From Rhizobium mesoamericanum STM3625 (GTDB lineage: Bacteria; Pseudomonadota; Alphaproteobacteria; Rhizobiales; Rhizobiaceae), in assembly GCF_000312665.1 (NCBI RefSeq), contig NZ_HF536772.1, positions 3,525,010 to 3,589,009 of the forward strand: a stretch of 64,000 bases of DNA, written 5' to 3'. The notes below the pieces were generated by a model. The model ran no database searches, was not told the DNA's origin, and worked only from the letters and a program-made list of their open reading frames with translations. Below, piece by piece: positions 55,481-64,000 of the stretch. Position 1 is the stretch's first letter, and every line of letters begins with the position of its first letter. Both the position numbers and the translations under genes were made by a program.

Positions 55481-57034
55481 ATGTCTCAGAATTCCATGAC
55501 CAGAAGAGGCCTGTTGCAGGCGACTGCAGCGGCGGCGCTCATATCCGCAATGCCCTCGCGCTCCCATGCTCAATCATCGCCAAAGCGCGGCGGGATGCTC
55601 CGCATCGGCCATTCCGGCGGAGCCACATCCGACTCGATTGATCCAGCCACCTATGCGGCAGGGCCCGTCGTGACGGCCATGCTGGGCGGTGTCTGTAACA
55701 ACCTCGCCGAAGTGGATGCCGCCGGCAAGATCGTGCCGGAACTTGCCGAAAGCATGGAACCCAGTCCCGATGCCAAGGTGTGGACGTTCAAGCTTCGCAA
55801 GGGTGTCACGTTTTCCAACGGCAAGCCATTGACGCCCGAGGACGTCATCGCTTCCTTCAATCATCACCGTGCCAAGGATTCGACCTCCGGCGCAAAAGCG
55901 ATCCTTTCGGAGGTCGTCGATATCCGTAAGGATGGCGAGGCTGTTGTCTTCGAATTGAAATCCGGCAATGCGGACTTCCCGTTCCTGACGGCCGAGTATC
56001 AGTTCGTCATCATGCCGGCCAATACGGACGGCACCCTGAACTGGAAGTCAGGCATCGGCACCGGCGGGTATACGCTGGAATCGCACGAGCCTGGTGTGCG
56101 CATCAAGCTGAAGCGCCGCTCGGACTACTGGAAGGCCGATCACGCCTGGTTCGACGAGGTCGAGCTCCTGACAATCAACGACGCAACGGCTCGGCAAAAT
56201 GCTTTGTTGACGGACCAGGTCGATGTCATCAACAGCGTCGAGATCAAGACGTTACCGCTCCTGCAACGCAAGGCCGGCATTACCATTGAAGAGGTCACGG
56301 GTACTGCCCATTACCTCTGGCCCATGTGGTGTGATAGCGAGCCGTTCAAGGACGTGAACGTGCGGCTGGCGCTGAAATACGCAGTCAATCGCGAAGAGTT
56401 GCTGCAGAAGATCCTCCGCGGCCATGGCCATCTCGGCAACGACAGTCCGATTGCCCCGGCCAACCGCTTCTACGCTGCCGATCTGCCGCAACGAGCCTAT
56501 GATCCTGACAAGGCCAAATTCCATCTGAAGAAGGCCGGGCACGACACGCTGAAGGTCGAACTCTCGGCGGCGAACGCTGCTTTCGCCGGCGCCTTGGACG
56601 CCGCGACGCTGTTCCAGGCGAGCGCCGCCAAATGCGGTATCGACATCAACGTCAAGCGAGAGCCCGACGATGGTTATTGGTCGAACGTGTGGCTGAAGAA
56701 GCCGTTCGTCACCGGCTACTGGAACGGCAGGCCAACCGAGGACTCGATGTTCTCCCTGGTCTACGCAAAGGGCGCCGACTGGAACGAAACACACTGGTCC
56801 AACGACCGCTTCAACCAGCTTCTGCTTGAGGCGCGCTCAAGCCTCGACGAAAACAAGCGGCGAGACATGTATCATGAGATGCAGCAGCTCGTCAGCGACG
56901 ACGGAGGCGCGATCATTCCGATGTTCAGCAACTACATCGATGCGCGCAACGACAAGGTTGCGCATGGAAAGCTGGCTTCTAACCGCTTCTTCGACGGCTG
57001 GAAGCTGATCGATCGTTGGTGGAGTGCTGCTTAA
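55481..57034 (+). CDS. ABC importer substrate-binding protein, dipeptide type (family 5)
   Basis: A 517-residue extracytoplasmic binding protein of SBP family 5. The signal has a twin arginine (MTRRGLLQATAAAALISA, cleavage near SHAQ), suggesting Tat export. The mature protein shows KLRKGVTFSNGKPLTPEDVIAS, then WPMWCDSEPFKDVNVRLALKYAVNREELL. The ATG at 55481 follows AAGGGGAAC; an ATG nine codons upstream lacks a site. Family 5 proteins bind peptides, but also opines, nickel and other small molecules. In this operon the ligand is likely carnitine or an acylcarnitine, by context only. Confidence 0.9.
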   Translation: MSQNSMTRRGLLQATAAAALISAMPSRSHAQSSPKRGGMLRIGHSGGATSDSIDPATYAAGPVVTAMLGGVCNNLAEVDAAGKIVPELAESMEPSPDAKVWTFKLRKGVTFSNGKPLTPEDVIASFNHHRAKDSTSGAKAILSEVVDIRKDGEAVVFELKSGNADFPFLTAEYQFVIMPANTDGTLNWKSGIGTGGYTLESHEPGVRIKLKRRSDYWKADHAWFDEVELLTINDATARQNALLTDQVDVINSVEIKTLPLLQRKAGITIEEVTGTAHYLWPMWCDSEPFKDVNVRLALKYAVNREELLQKILRGHGHLGNDSPIAPANRFYAADLPQRAYDPDKAKFHLKKAGHDTLKVELSAANAAFAGALDAATLFQASAAKCGIDINVKREPDDGYWSNVWLKKPFVTGYWNGRPTEDSMFSLVYAKGADWNETHWSNDRFNQLLLEARSSLDENKRRDMYHEMQQLVSDDGGAIIPMFSNYIDARNDKVAHGKLASNRFFDGWKLIDRWWSAA

Positions 57035-57105
57035 GCACTCCATCGATAGTTGGCGCCGTCCGGTCGGCCGGCGCCTGCTCCACTCCCAAATCTGGCAAGG
57101 TGAAC

Positions 57106-58608
57106 ATGACTGGCACGGTGAAATCCGCCGCAGCAATCGGTGGTGGCGTTATAGGCGGCGGCTGGATCGCTCGATTTCTGCTCAACGGCTACGATGTGAA
57201 GGTTTTTGACCCGCATCCGCAGGCCAAGCGGCTGGTGGGGGAAGTCCTCGCCAATGCCGAGCGCGCTTATCGCAAGCTAACTCTGGCTCCGATGCCACCG
57301 AAGGGCAATCTGAGCTTTGTTTCATCCATTGAGGAGGCGGTTTGCGATGCCGATTATGTTCAAGAGAGCGTGCCGGAGCGGCTCGATCTGAAGCGCAGCG
57401 TCTACGCTGAAATCGAAAGGCACGCCAAGGAAAATACGCTGATCGGATCGTCCACCTCGGGGTTCAAGCCGACGGAACTGATCGAGGGCTTCGCCACGCC
57501 TGAGCGCCTCCTCGTTGCCCATCCCTTTAATCCGGTCTATCTGCTTCCGGTCGTCGAGGTCGTGCCGGGACGTACGACGGCGGACAATCTCGATCGTGCT
57601 AAATCCTTCCTCACCGCCATCGGCATGAAACCGCTCGTCGTGCGCAAGGAGATCGATGCCCATATCGCCGACCGCCTTCTGGAGGCAGTGTGGCGCGAGG
57701 GGCTCTGGTTGATACACGATGGCATCGCGACGACCGAAGAAATCGATGATGTCATTCGCTTCGGCTTCGGCCTTCGCTGGGCGCAAATGGGCCTGTTCGA
57801 AACCTACCGGATTGCTGGCGGCGAGGCTGGCATGCGACATTTCATGAGCCAGTTTGGCCCGGCATTGAAATGGCCCTGGACCAAGCTGATGGACGTCCCT
57901 GATTTGACCGAGGAACTGATTGATACCATCGCCGCACAGTCGGATGCTCAATCGGGCAAGCACAGCATCCGCGAGCTCGAGCGGATTCGCGACGACAACC
58001 TCGTCGCCATCATGCAGGCACTGAAAGGCAATGACTGGGGTGCGGGAGCCGTCCTCAAGGAGTACGAATCGTCCCTCTATGCGAAAGCGCACAGCCACGA
58101 ACGCCGGCCAACGGTCGATCCGCAAAAGCCCTTGGCGTTGCGCGCTGATCGTGTTCGGGAGGATTGGGTGGATTATAACGGCCACATGACCGAAAGCCGT
58201 TATCTGCAGGTCTTCGGGGATGCAACCGATGCCTTCCTGCATTTTATCGGCATGGACAAAGATTATCTGGCCAGCGGCCGGTCGCTTTATACGGTGGAGA
58301 CGCACATCCGGCATCTGCGCGAGGTGAAAATGGGTGCACCGCTGCGTGTGGAAACGCGGTTGCTCGGCTTCGACCTCAAGCGAGTAAGAATAGTGCACGA
58401 ACTCTACGGTGGGCCAGAGAACGAACTCCTGGCAACCGGTGAGCATATGCTTTTACACGTCGACACGGCAAAATCGGCCGCCGCGCCTATGGACCCGGCT
58501 CTGACGATCAAATTGGGTGAGGTGTGGAAACACCATCGGCATCTGGAGTCTCCAGACTATGCAGGCAAGCCGGTGCGTGAAATCATGATGGAATCCGCCG
58601 CCAGCTAG
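57106..58608 (+). CDS. Bifunctional L-carnitine dehydrogenase / betainyl-CoA thioesterase
   Basis: A 500-residue fusion. Residues about 5-325 are a 3-hydroxyacyl-CoA-dehydrogenase-like enzyme: the Rossmann motif is AAIGGGVIGGGWIARF, with STSGFKPTEL and HPFNPVYLLPVVEVVPG containing the catalytic histidine. This is the L-carnitine 3-dehydrogenase type. Residues about 345-490 form a hotdog thioesterase with VREDWVDYNGHMTESRYLQVF. The fusion covers oxidation of carnitine to 3-dehydrocarnitine and hydrolysis of betainyl-CoA to glycine betaine, the steps on either side of BKACE. In Pseudomonas these are two proteins, CdhA and CdhB. Start 57106 has AAGGTG upstream. Confidence 0.92.
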   Translation: MTGTVKSAAAIGGGVIGGGWIARFLLNGYDVKVFDPHPQAKRLVGEVLANAERAYRKLTLAPMPPKGNLSFVSSIEEAVCDADYVQESVPERLDLKRSVYAEIERHAKENTLIGSSTSGFKPTELIEGFATPERLLVAHPFNPVYLLPVVEVVPGRTTADNLDRAKSFLTAIGMKPLVVRKEIDAHIADRLLEAVWREGLWLIHDGIATTEEIDDVIRFGFGLRWAQMGLFETYRIAGGEAGMRHFMSQFGPALKWPWTKLMDVPDLTEELIDTIAAQSDAQSGKHSIRELERIRDDNLVAIMQALKGNDWGAGAVLKEYESSLYAKAHSHERRPTVDPQKPLALRADRVREDWVDYNGHMTESRYLQVFGDATDAFLHFIGMDKDYLASGRSLYTVETHIRHLREVKMGAPLRVETRLLGFDLKRVRIVHELYGGPENELLATGEHMLLHVDTAKSAAAPMDPALTIKLGEVWKHHRHLESPDYAGKPVREIMMESAAS

Positions 58609-58617
58609 GAGATCGCA

Positions 58618-59574
58618 ATGGCTCCCATACCGAAGCTGATACTCAAGAGGTGCTCGACGGGGCTTTTGACGCTCTTTCTGGTTTCGATCATCATTTTCTT
58701 CGCGATCGAACTCCTTCCGGGCGATGCCGCTCAGCAGTTGCTTGGTCAGAGCGCGACACCCGAAACCCTGGCGGCCCTGCGCGAACAGCTCGGGCTAAAC
58801 CAGCCGGTCGTCTTGCGCTATGTACAATGGCTAGGCGGCGTGACGACCGGCGACTTTGGCATGTCTCTCGCCAACAAGCGGCCGGTGGGTGAGCTGATCG
58901 CCGGGCGGCTCGGAAACACGCTGTTTCTCGCTGCCTATGCAGCAGCGCTTGCCATTCCTCTGTCGCTGACGTTGGGCCTCCTGGCCGCTCTGTGGCGCAA
59001 CAGCCTGTTCGACCGCCTTTCGAGCCTGTTGACGCTGACCTCGATCTCTTTCCCGGAGTTCTTCGTCGCCTATATCCTCATCCTGTTTCTGGCCGTGCGC
59101 ACGAGCCTGTTCCCGTCCCTTGCCACAGTGGACGCCACCACCTCGCTCGTCGAGCGGCTTTATATCTGCTTCCTGCCAGCTGTTACCCTCACCCTTGTCA
59201 TCGCCGCGCATATGATGCGAATGACGCGGGCGGCGATCATCAACCTTCTCGCGAGCCCATACATCGAGACTGCGCGGCTGAAAGGGCAGTCGCCCTTCAA
59301 GGTGATAACCCGTCACGCCCTGCCCAATGCGCTCGCCCCGATCGTCACGGTCGTTACCCTGAACCTTGCCTATCTCGTAACGGGCGTTCTGGTGGTCGAG
59401 GTCGTCTTCGTCTATCCGGGTCTCGGACAATTACTCGTCGATTCCGCTGCCAAACGCGATCTCGCGGTCGTGCAGGGCTGCTGTCTGATTTTTGCTGCGA
59501 TCTACATCTTCCTCAACATGTTTGCGGACATTATCGCGATCGCCACCAATCCGCGTTTGCTACATCCGCGATGA
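58618..59574 (+). CDS. ABC importer permease, DppB type
   Basis: A 318-residue inner membrane permease with six helices. The start STGLLTLFLVSIIIFFAIELLPGDAA and the substrate-path block GLNQPVVLRYVQWLGG are typical of DppB/OppB. The cytoplasmic coupling loop is TARLKGQSPFKVITRHALPNALAP. AGGAG precedes the ATG, 9 bases after the dehydrogenase. Pairs with the next permease. Confidence 0.95.
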   Translation: MAPIPKLILKRCSTGLLTLFLVSIIIFFAIELLPGDAAQQLLGQSATPETLAALREQLGLNQPVVLRYVQWLGGVTTGDFGMSLANKRPVGELIAGRLGNTLFLAAYAAALAIPLSLTLGLLAALWRNSLFDRLSSLLTLTSISFPEFFVAYILILFLAVRTSLFPSLATVDATTSLVERLYICFLPAVTLTLVIAAHMMRMTRAAIINLLASPYIETARLKGQSPFKVITRHALPNALAPIVTVVTLNLAYLVTGVLVVEVVFVYPGLGQLLVDSAAKRDLAVVQGCCLIFAAIYIFLNMFADIIAIATNPRLLHPR

Positions 59575-59584
59575 GGAGTAAGCC

Positions 59585-60418
59585 ATGATTGCAGCAACAA
59601 AATCATTCCGGCTCGCGACAGTCCCCTGGTCGGCGCGTCTTGGTCTTCTCATCATAGCGTTCTACATTGTGGTCGCCGTCTTTGCGCCGTGGCTTGCTCC
59701 CTACGGAGAGGCTGAAGTCGTTGGTGGCGAGTTCGAGCCGTGGAGTTCCATGTTCGTGCTTGGGACCGACGGTCTGGGGCGCGATATGCTCTCCCGCTTG
59801 ATTTTCGGAGCTCGCAATACGATCGGCGTGGCTTTCGTAACCACCGCCCTCGCGTTCCTGATCGGCGCCGCCGGCGGAATGCTGGCCGCGACGCTCGGGG
59901 GCTGGACGGACGAAGTGTTGTCGCGCGTCGTTGATGTGATCATGGCAATTCCGCGCGTGATCTTTGCGTTGCTGCTTTTGACCATTTTCGGCACCGGGCT
60001 GGTCAATCTGATCCTCATCATTGCCATTCTGGACTCGACCAGCGTCTTTCGCCTGGCACGCGCAGTTTCGATGAATGTGGTGGTCATGGAGTTCGTCGAA
60101 GCGGCCGGATTGCGCGGTGAGAGCCTCTGGTGGATCATCCGGCGTGAAATTTTGCCCAACATCTTTCCGCCGCTCATCTCAGAATTCGGCTTGCGTTTCT
60201 GCTTCGTCTTCCTGAGCATATCTGCCCTGTCTTTCCTCGGTCTTGGATTGCAGCCACCGACTGCGGATTGGGGCAGTATGGTCAAGGAAACGGCCTCCCT
60301 GATCAGCTTCGGCGATATCACACCGCTCCTGCCAGCCGGGGCAATCGCGCTGCTAACTGTCGGGGTCAACTTTGTCGTCGATTGGATGCTGCATCGTTCC
60401 AGCGGCTTGAAGGACTAG
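59585..60418 (+). CDS. ABC importer permease, DppC type
   Basis: A 277-residue DppC/OppC-like permease. It shows FVLGTDGLGRDMLSRLIFGARNT near the N-terminus, the typical entrance signature, and the coupling loop EAAGLRGESLWWIIRREILPNIFP. GAGGAG precedes the ATG, 10 bases after the first permease stop. Confidence 0.95.
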   Translation: MIAATKSFRLATVPWSARLGLLIIAFYIVVAVFAPWLAPYGEAEVVGGEFEPWSSMFVLGTDGLGRDMLSRLIFGARNTIGVAFVTTALAFLIGAAGGMLAATLGGWTDEVLSRVVDVIMAIPRVIFALLLLTIFGTGLVNLILIIAILDSTSVFRLARAVSMNVVVMEFVEAAGLRGESLWWIIRREILPNIFPPLISEFGLRFCFVFLSISALSFLGLGLQPPTADWGSMVKETASLISFGDITPLLPAGAIALLTVGVNFVVDWMLHRSSGLKD

Positions 60419-60421
60419 GCG

Positions 60422-62047
60422 ATGGGAAACGCAAAATCGCTCCTCGAAATCCGTGGCCTGAAAATGGAAGCGCAGGTCGACGGCGCGTGGACCGAGATCG
60501 TCCATGGTATCGATATCGATCTGCATCGGGGCGAAGTCCTCGGTCTGATCGGCGAATCCGGCGCTGGCAAATCCACGATCGGCCTTGCGGCCATGGGCTA
60601 TGCACGCAACGGCTGTCGCATAAGCGGCGGCTCGGTTCGTTTCGACGGAGAGGAACTCGTCGGCCGCAGCGAAACCTTCCTGCGCAAGCTTCGTGGCCGG
60701 CGGATCGCCTACGTTGCACAGTCCGCGGCGGCGAGCTTCAATCCGGCGCATCGCCTCATTGATCAATATGTCGAAGGGCCGGTGACACACGGCCTTCTGA
60801 CGAGGCAGGATGCGGAACGACAGGCCGTTGATCTCTATCGTCGTATGCGTCTGCCCGAACCCGACGTGATCGGCTGGCGTTACCCGCATCAGGTCTCCGG
60901 TGGCCAGTTGCAGCGGGCAATGACCGCGATGGCGATGGCCTGCAAGCCGGATCTGATCATCTTCGACGAGCCGACAACGGCGCTCGATGTGACAACGCAG
61001 ATTGAAGTGCTGGCCGCGATCCGCGATGCGGTCCGCCAGTTCGGTACAGCTGCGATTTATATCACCCACGATCTGGCCGTCGTGGCGCAAATGGCCGATC
61101 GAATAAAGGTGCTTTTGCGCGGACGAGAGGTCGAGGACCAGTCCACGCGCGGCATGCTTGCCGAACCGAAGGAGGCCTATACCAAAAGCCTGTGGTCGGT
61201 GCGTTCGATGGAGGCGGAAGAAAAACCCTATCCGGCGAGCGACGTCCAGCCGTTGCTGAAGATCGACTCCGTCAGTGCATCCTATGGCAAGTTGAAGGTC
61301 CTCCAGGAGGTTAGTCTCGAGCTCCACCGCGGTCGCACGCTCGCACTCGTTGGCGAATCCGGATCCGGCAAGTCGACGACGGCGCGTGTCGTGGCTGGCC
61401 TCTTGCCACCGACCGGCGGTGAGGTGTTGCTGGACGGGCAGCCACTTCAACCGAGCTTCAGGCAGCGCAGCCGGGATTTTTTGCGACAAATCCAGATTAT
61501 CTATCAGAACGCCGACACGGCACTCAATCCGCGCCAGCGCGTGCGAGATATCATCGGGCGTCCGATCGAATTCTACCTCGGCCTTAAAGGCGCCAGGCGC
61601 AACGATAAGGTCGACGAGCTGATGCACCGCATGGAGCTTGACCCAGCGAAGTTCGGGGATCGCCTTCCATCCGAGCTTTCAGGCGGGCAGAAGCAGCGCA
61701 TCGGCATCGCGCGTGCCTTGGCGGCCGAACCCAGGATCATCATCTGCGATGAAGTGACGTCGGCTCTCGATCAGCTCGTTGCTGAAGGCATATTGAGGCT
61801 CTTGAAGGAGATCCAGGAGGTGACCGGCGTCTCCTATCTGTTCATCACCCACGATCTCGCGGCGGTGCGGGCCATTTCGCACGATTGCGCCGTCATGCAA
61901 GGCGGACGGGTTGTCGAACAAGGGAACGTCAGAGATGTGCTGCGCCGGCCTGAGCAAACCTACACAAAAACGTTGCTAGCCTCCGTGCCGGACATGGACC
62001 CGGATTGGCTGACCCGCCGTCTAGAGGCAGGAGCGTCCGCGAAATGA
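60422..62047 (+). CDS. Fused double ATPase of the dipeptide-type importer
   Basis: A 541-residue protein that joins DppD-like and DppF-like ATPases. The first domain (about 8-265) has Walker A LIGESGAGKSTIGL, signature QVSGGQLQRAMTAMA and Walker B LIIFDEPTTALD. The second (about 280-530) has LVGESGSGKSTTARV, ELSGGQKQRIGIARAL and IIICDEVTSALD. Each domain ends with the oligopeptide/dipeptide C-terminal extension. One gene thus supplies both ATP sites. It starts 3 bases after the permease stop and overlaps the hydrolase gene at its end. Confidence 0.95.
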   Translation: MGNAKSLLEIRGLKMEAQVDGAWTEIVHGIDIDLHRGEVLGLIGESGAGKSTIGLAAMGYARNGCRISGGSVRFDGEELVGRSETFLRKLRGRRIAYVAQSAAASFNPAHRLIDQYVEGPVTHGLLTRQDAERQAVDLYRRMRLPEPDVIGWRYPHQVSGGQLQRAMTAMAMACKPDLIIFDEPTTALDVTTQIEVLAAIRDAVRQFGTAAIYITHDLAVVAQMADRIKVLLRGREVEDQSTRGMLAEPKEAYTKSLWSVRSMEAEEKPYPASDVQPLLKIDSVSASYGKLKVLQEVSLELHRGRTLALVGESGSGKSTTARVVAGLLPPTGGEVLLDGQPLQPSFRQRSRDFLRQIQIIYQNADTALNPRQRVRDIIGRPIEFYLGLKGARRNDKVDELMHRMELDPAKFGDRLPSELSGGQKQRIGIARALAAEPRIIICDEVTSALDQLVAEGILRLLKEIQEVTGVSYLFITHDLAAVRAISHDCAVMQGGRVVEQGNVRDVLRRPEQTYTKTLLASVPDMDPDWLTRRLEAGASAK

Positions 62048-62973
62048 TCGACGATCCTGAAATCCTGGCCTTCATCGCCAAGACAGAAGCATCCTATCCT
62101 GCGGACGCGAATATCGCTTCAGCTGCGGACAACCGCCGCTATTATGATGCCATGTGCGCTGTCTTTCGACAGCCTCGCCCCAAGGATATCCATGTCATTG
62201 ACGCGATGGTCGATGACATTCCGGTGCGGCACTATGAACAGGCTGACGCCGGCGTTGGTCGGCCTGCTATTCTCTATTGCCACGGTGGTGGATTTGTCGT
62301 CGGCTCGCTGGAAAGCCACGACGACGTTTGTGCCGAGATTGCGAGCCGCACGCGCATGCGTGTGACTGCCGTCGACTATCGTCTGGCGCCGGAGCATCGG
62401 TATCCCGCTCAGATCAACGACGTCGAAAAGGTCTGGCGTCATCTGGCATCCAGGACTCCGCAACTGATTGCTGTCGGCGACAGCGCCGGCGCCAAACTCT
62501 GCGCGGCTCTCGCGCTGCGCATGCGACGCCTCGCCGGCCCGATGCCCATGGCGCAGCTCTTGATTTACCCGGGCCTCGGGGGAGAAGTCACCTGGCTGTC
62601 GTATTTAGAGAACGCGGAAGCGCCGCTGCTGCGCACCTCCGATCTCGCCAGCTATAGCGCCGCCTATTCCGGCTTGGAACACTCCTCAGATCAGGAGGTG
62701 GAAGAAGTATCGCCGCTCAAGGCTAAGGACTTTTCGGGCCTGCCTCGAACGCGGGTATTCACGGCCGATGTCGATCCCCTGCGCGACGACGGAAAGGTTT
62801 ACGTCGAGCGCCTCAAAGCCGCAGGCGTCGATGCCGATTGGCGCAACCATGAGCAACTCGTGCACGGCTATTTGCGCGGCCGCATCATGAGCCGCCGAAT
62901 CCGCACGGCGTTCGAGGAAATCTGCAGAACGCTCCAAGAGTTGGCAGAAGTCTGCATGGACCCTGTGATCTAG
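62044..62973 (+). CDS. HSL-family alpha/beta hydrolase (esterase)
   Basis: A 309-residue esterase of the hormone-sensitive-lipase family. The oxyanion motif HGGG starts at H80, the nucleophile S147 lies in GDSAG, and the probable acid D244 (ADVDPLRDD) and base H274 (LVHGYL) complete the triad. The ATG overlaps the stop of the ATPase gene (ATGA), so it belongs to the same operon. In a carnitine operon an attractive substrate is an O-acylcarnitine, releasing carnitine for the dehydrogenase. That assignment is inference. Confidence 0.85.
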   Translation: MIDDPEILAFIAKTEASYPADANIASAADNRRYYDAMCAVFRQPRPKDIHVIDAMVDDIPVRHYEQADAGVGRPAILYCHGGGFVVGSLESHDDVCAEIASRTRMRVTAVDYRLAPEHRYPAQINDVEKVWRHLASRTPQLIAVGDSAGAKLCAALALRMRRLAGPMPMAQLLIYPGLGGEVTWLSYLENAEAPLLRTSDLASYSAAYSGLEHSSDQEVEEVSPLKAKDFSGLPRTRVFTADVDPLRDDGKVYVERLKAAGVDADWRNHEQLVHGYLRGRIMSRRIRTAFEEICRTLQELAEVCMDPVI

Positions 62974-63149
62974 CGACTCTTACCAAAAGGCGTGGGAGCG
63001 GAGGTGCAGAATTCGTCCGCGGTAGCGTCGGGATAGTGCTGCCACGGACTGCGTAAAAGTCACCCACCTCTAGAGCATGGTGCGATTTTGCGAAATTGGA
63101 ATTCCATTCCAAGGCGGTTACTGTGAAAACTGCTTAAGTAGCTCGGCCA

Positions 63150-63979
63150 ATCCGCTCGACGAGGCGGGTGGAACTGACCAGGGCAGGGGAAACGTTCTAT
63201 GATCGCTGTGTGCGCATCCTCAGCGAGGTTGACCTGACCACCGAGCTGACGCGGGCGGCCGGCGGCAGCCGCATGCGCCAGATCAGGATCGGCACCGTCT
63301 ATCCGGCCACCATCGGCATGCTGCCGGCCTTCCTTGCGAAGATCGCCCGCAAGTTCCCTGACGTGAAGATCCATATCGCTGCCGGCAACACCGGCGAGAT
63401 CATCCGCAACCTGGAAAGCGGCCAGATCAATCTCGGCTTCATCCGCCCGGTGGAAAACATCGGCTCGTTGCGCTTCTTCTCGATTGCGCATGAACGCTAT
63501 TATCTGGCGGTTGGCCATGGCAATCCGCTGGCCGAGCGCGACGAGATCACCATCGACGATCTCAGCGATCAGAAGCTCATCGCCTTTTCCAGGCAGAACC
63601 TGTCGTTTTCCGAGCGCTACTTCCAGGAGAAGTTCGAGGCCTACGACCTGGTGAAGAACATTGCCTACAGCTGCGACGACACCTGGTCCTTGGTGTCACT
63701 TGTTGCAGCCGGGCTTGGCATCGGCTTTGTCCCGGAATGGACACGCGAGCTTCCGAACCGCGCCTTCGAGCTGAAGAAGGTCAGAGGCATCGACTTTCGG
63801 ATCGGCCTCGGCGTCGCGTGGAACAGGGAGGATCCGACCGCCGCGCGCGACGACATCGTCGATATCGCCCGGTCGCTCGCACGGCCGGGGCGGTGAGGGC
63901 GGTCGTATTCGGCTAGTCCCTGACGGCTCGGCCGCCCGTCCGCCGATCCTTGATCGGCCTGCCTGCTGTTGAGCATCCC
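63150..63979 (+). repeat. Right member of the long direct repeat
   Basis: Begins at ATCCGCTCGACGAGG, the codon-49 position of the LysR gene, and runs through its stop and a trailer with a perfect GCCGATC-CTT-GATCGGC hairpin. Upstream of 63150 the sequence is unrelated except a chance-like AGCTCGGC. The two members differ at few positions (7 of 242 residues). It ends near the window edge, so its full length is uncertain. Confidence 0.88.
63168..63896 (+). pseudogene. 5'-truncated copy of the LysR gene
   Basis: The frame corresponds to residues 55-296 of the LysR protein at 52068 (the homologous DNA begins at codon 49). It has lost the helix-turn-helix, so even if translated from the GTG at 63168 it could not bind DNA as a LysR protein. 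The effector domain is intact with substitutions such as K/R, T/A and S/A, all conservative, suggesting a recent duplication or ongoing gene conversion. No stop or frameshift is present in the remaining frame. Confidence 0.88.
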
Positions 63980-64000
63980 GTTGATGTCCGCGCCGTCGCC

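Noticed and set aside
63168..63896. Second functional LysR regulator
   Set aside because: The first 48 codons including the DNA-binding helices are missing and the upstream DNA does not supply a replacement.
52068..63979. Carnitine region as a composite transposon
   Set aside because: The flanking repeats are a LysR gene, in direct orientation, with no transposase, terminal inverted repeats or target duplication that I can see.

Overview
This 64 kb window is GC-rich alphaproteobacterial DNA, most likely from the Rhizobiaceae and probably Sinorhizobium/Ensifer or a close relative. The clues are the thuR/thuEFGKAB gene order, kbl-tdh next to a 683-residue housekeeping sigma factor, an alphaproteobacterial two-cysteine porin, an FnrN-type regulator beside cydDCABX, and a PE-LIG-POL type LigD with two Ku genes. 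This placement is my inference from gene content; I ran no search. No rRNA, tRNA, CRISPR array, transposase or integrase was recognised.

Layout. 0-20 kb is mostly core: the recQ 3' end; a membrane-anchored catalase-like peroxidase with a cytochrome b561; kbl-tdh-GFA; rpoD; GYD, DUF930, DUF427, DUF1428 and YjbQ proteins; an AraC regulator and EamA exporter; a porin; a LysR regulator preceded by a striking cluster of GGAAC/GTTCC half-sites; two tandem secreted paralogues; a second EamA transporter; a NUDIX hydrolase; and free methionine-R-sulfoxide reductase. 20-27.8 kb is a cytochrome bd locus on the minus strand, ordered gbsR-like regulator, cydD, cydC, cydA, cydB and a 36-codon cydX. It is divergent from an fnrN gene, and the gap between them holds an FNR box and a separate palindrome. 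27.9-36.6 kb is an aminotransferase and the trehalose/sucrose-type thu operon, with two copies of a LacI-type operator in the divergent thuR-thuE gap and an internal terminator between thuE and thuF. 36.6-42 kb carries a candidate anti-Shine-Dalgarno small RNA and an NHEJ locus (two small genes, ku, ligD, convergent second ku). 42-48 kb holds envelope proteins and an RND efflux pair. 48.8-51.9 kb is a gene-poor stretch with RIME-like and other hairpins, then a DnaQ-like exonuclease with an apparent sliding-clamp motif, a DUF429 protein and a small HTH protein.

52-64 kb is the most unusual part. An intact LysR gene at the left is repeated at the right as a 5'-truncated copy (about 0.83 kb, about 97% identical protein). 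The roughly 10.9 kb repeat unit contains a complete-looking carnitine degradation cluster: a CdhR-like regulator, a BKACE dehydrocarnitine-cleavage enzyme, a carnitine dehydrogenase fused to a betainyl-CoA thioesterase, a dipeptide-type ABC importer and an HSL-family esterase. The sequence predicts that recombination between the repeats would remove the whole cluster and leave an intact LysR gene. The esterase and importer suggest uptake and hydrolysis of acylcarnitines as well as free carnitine; that is inference.
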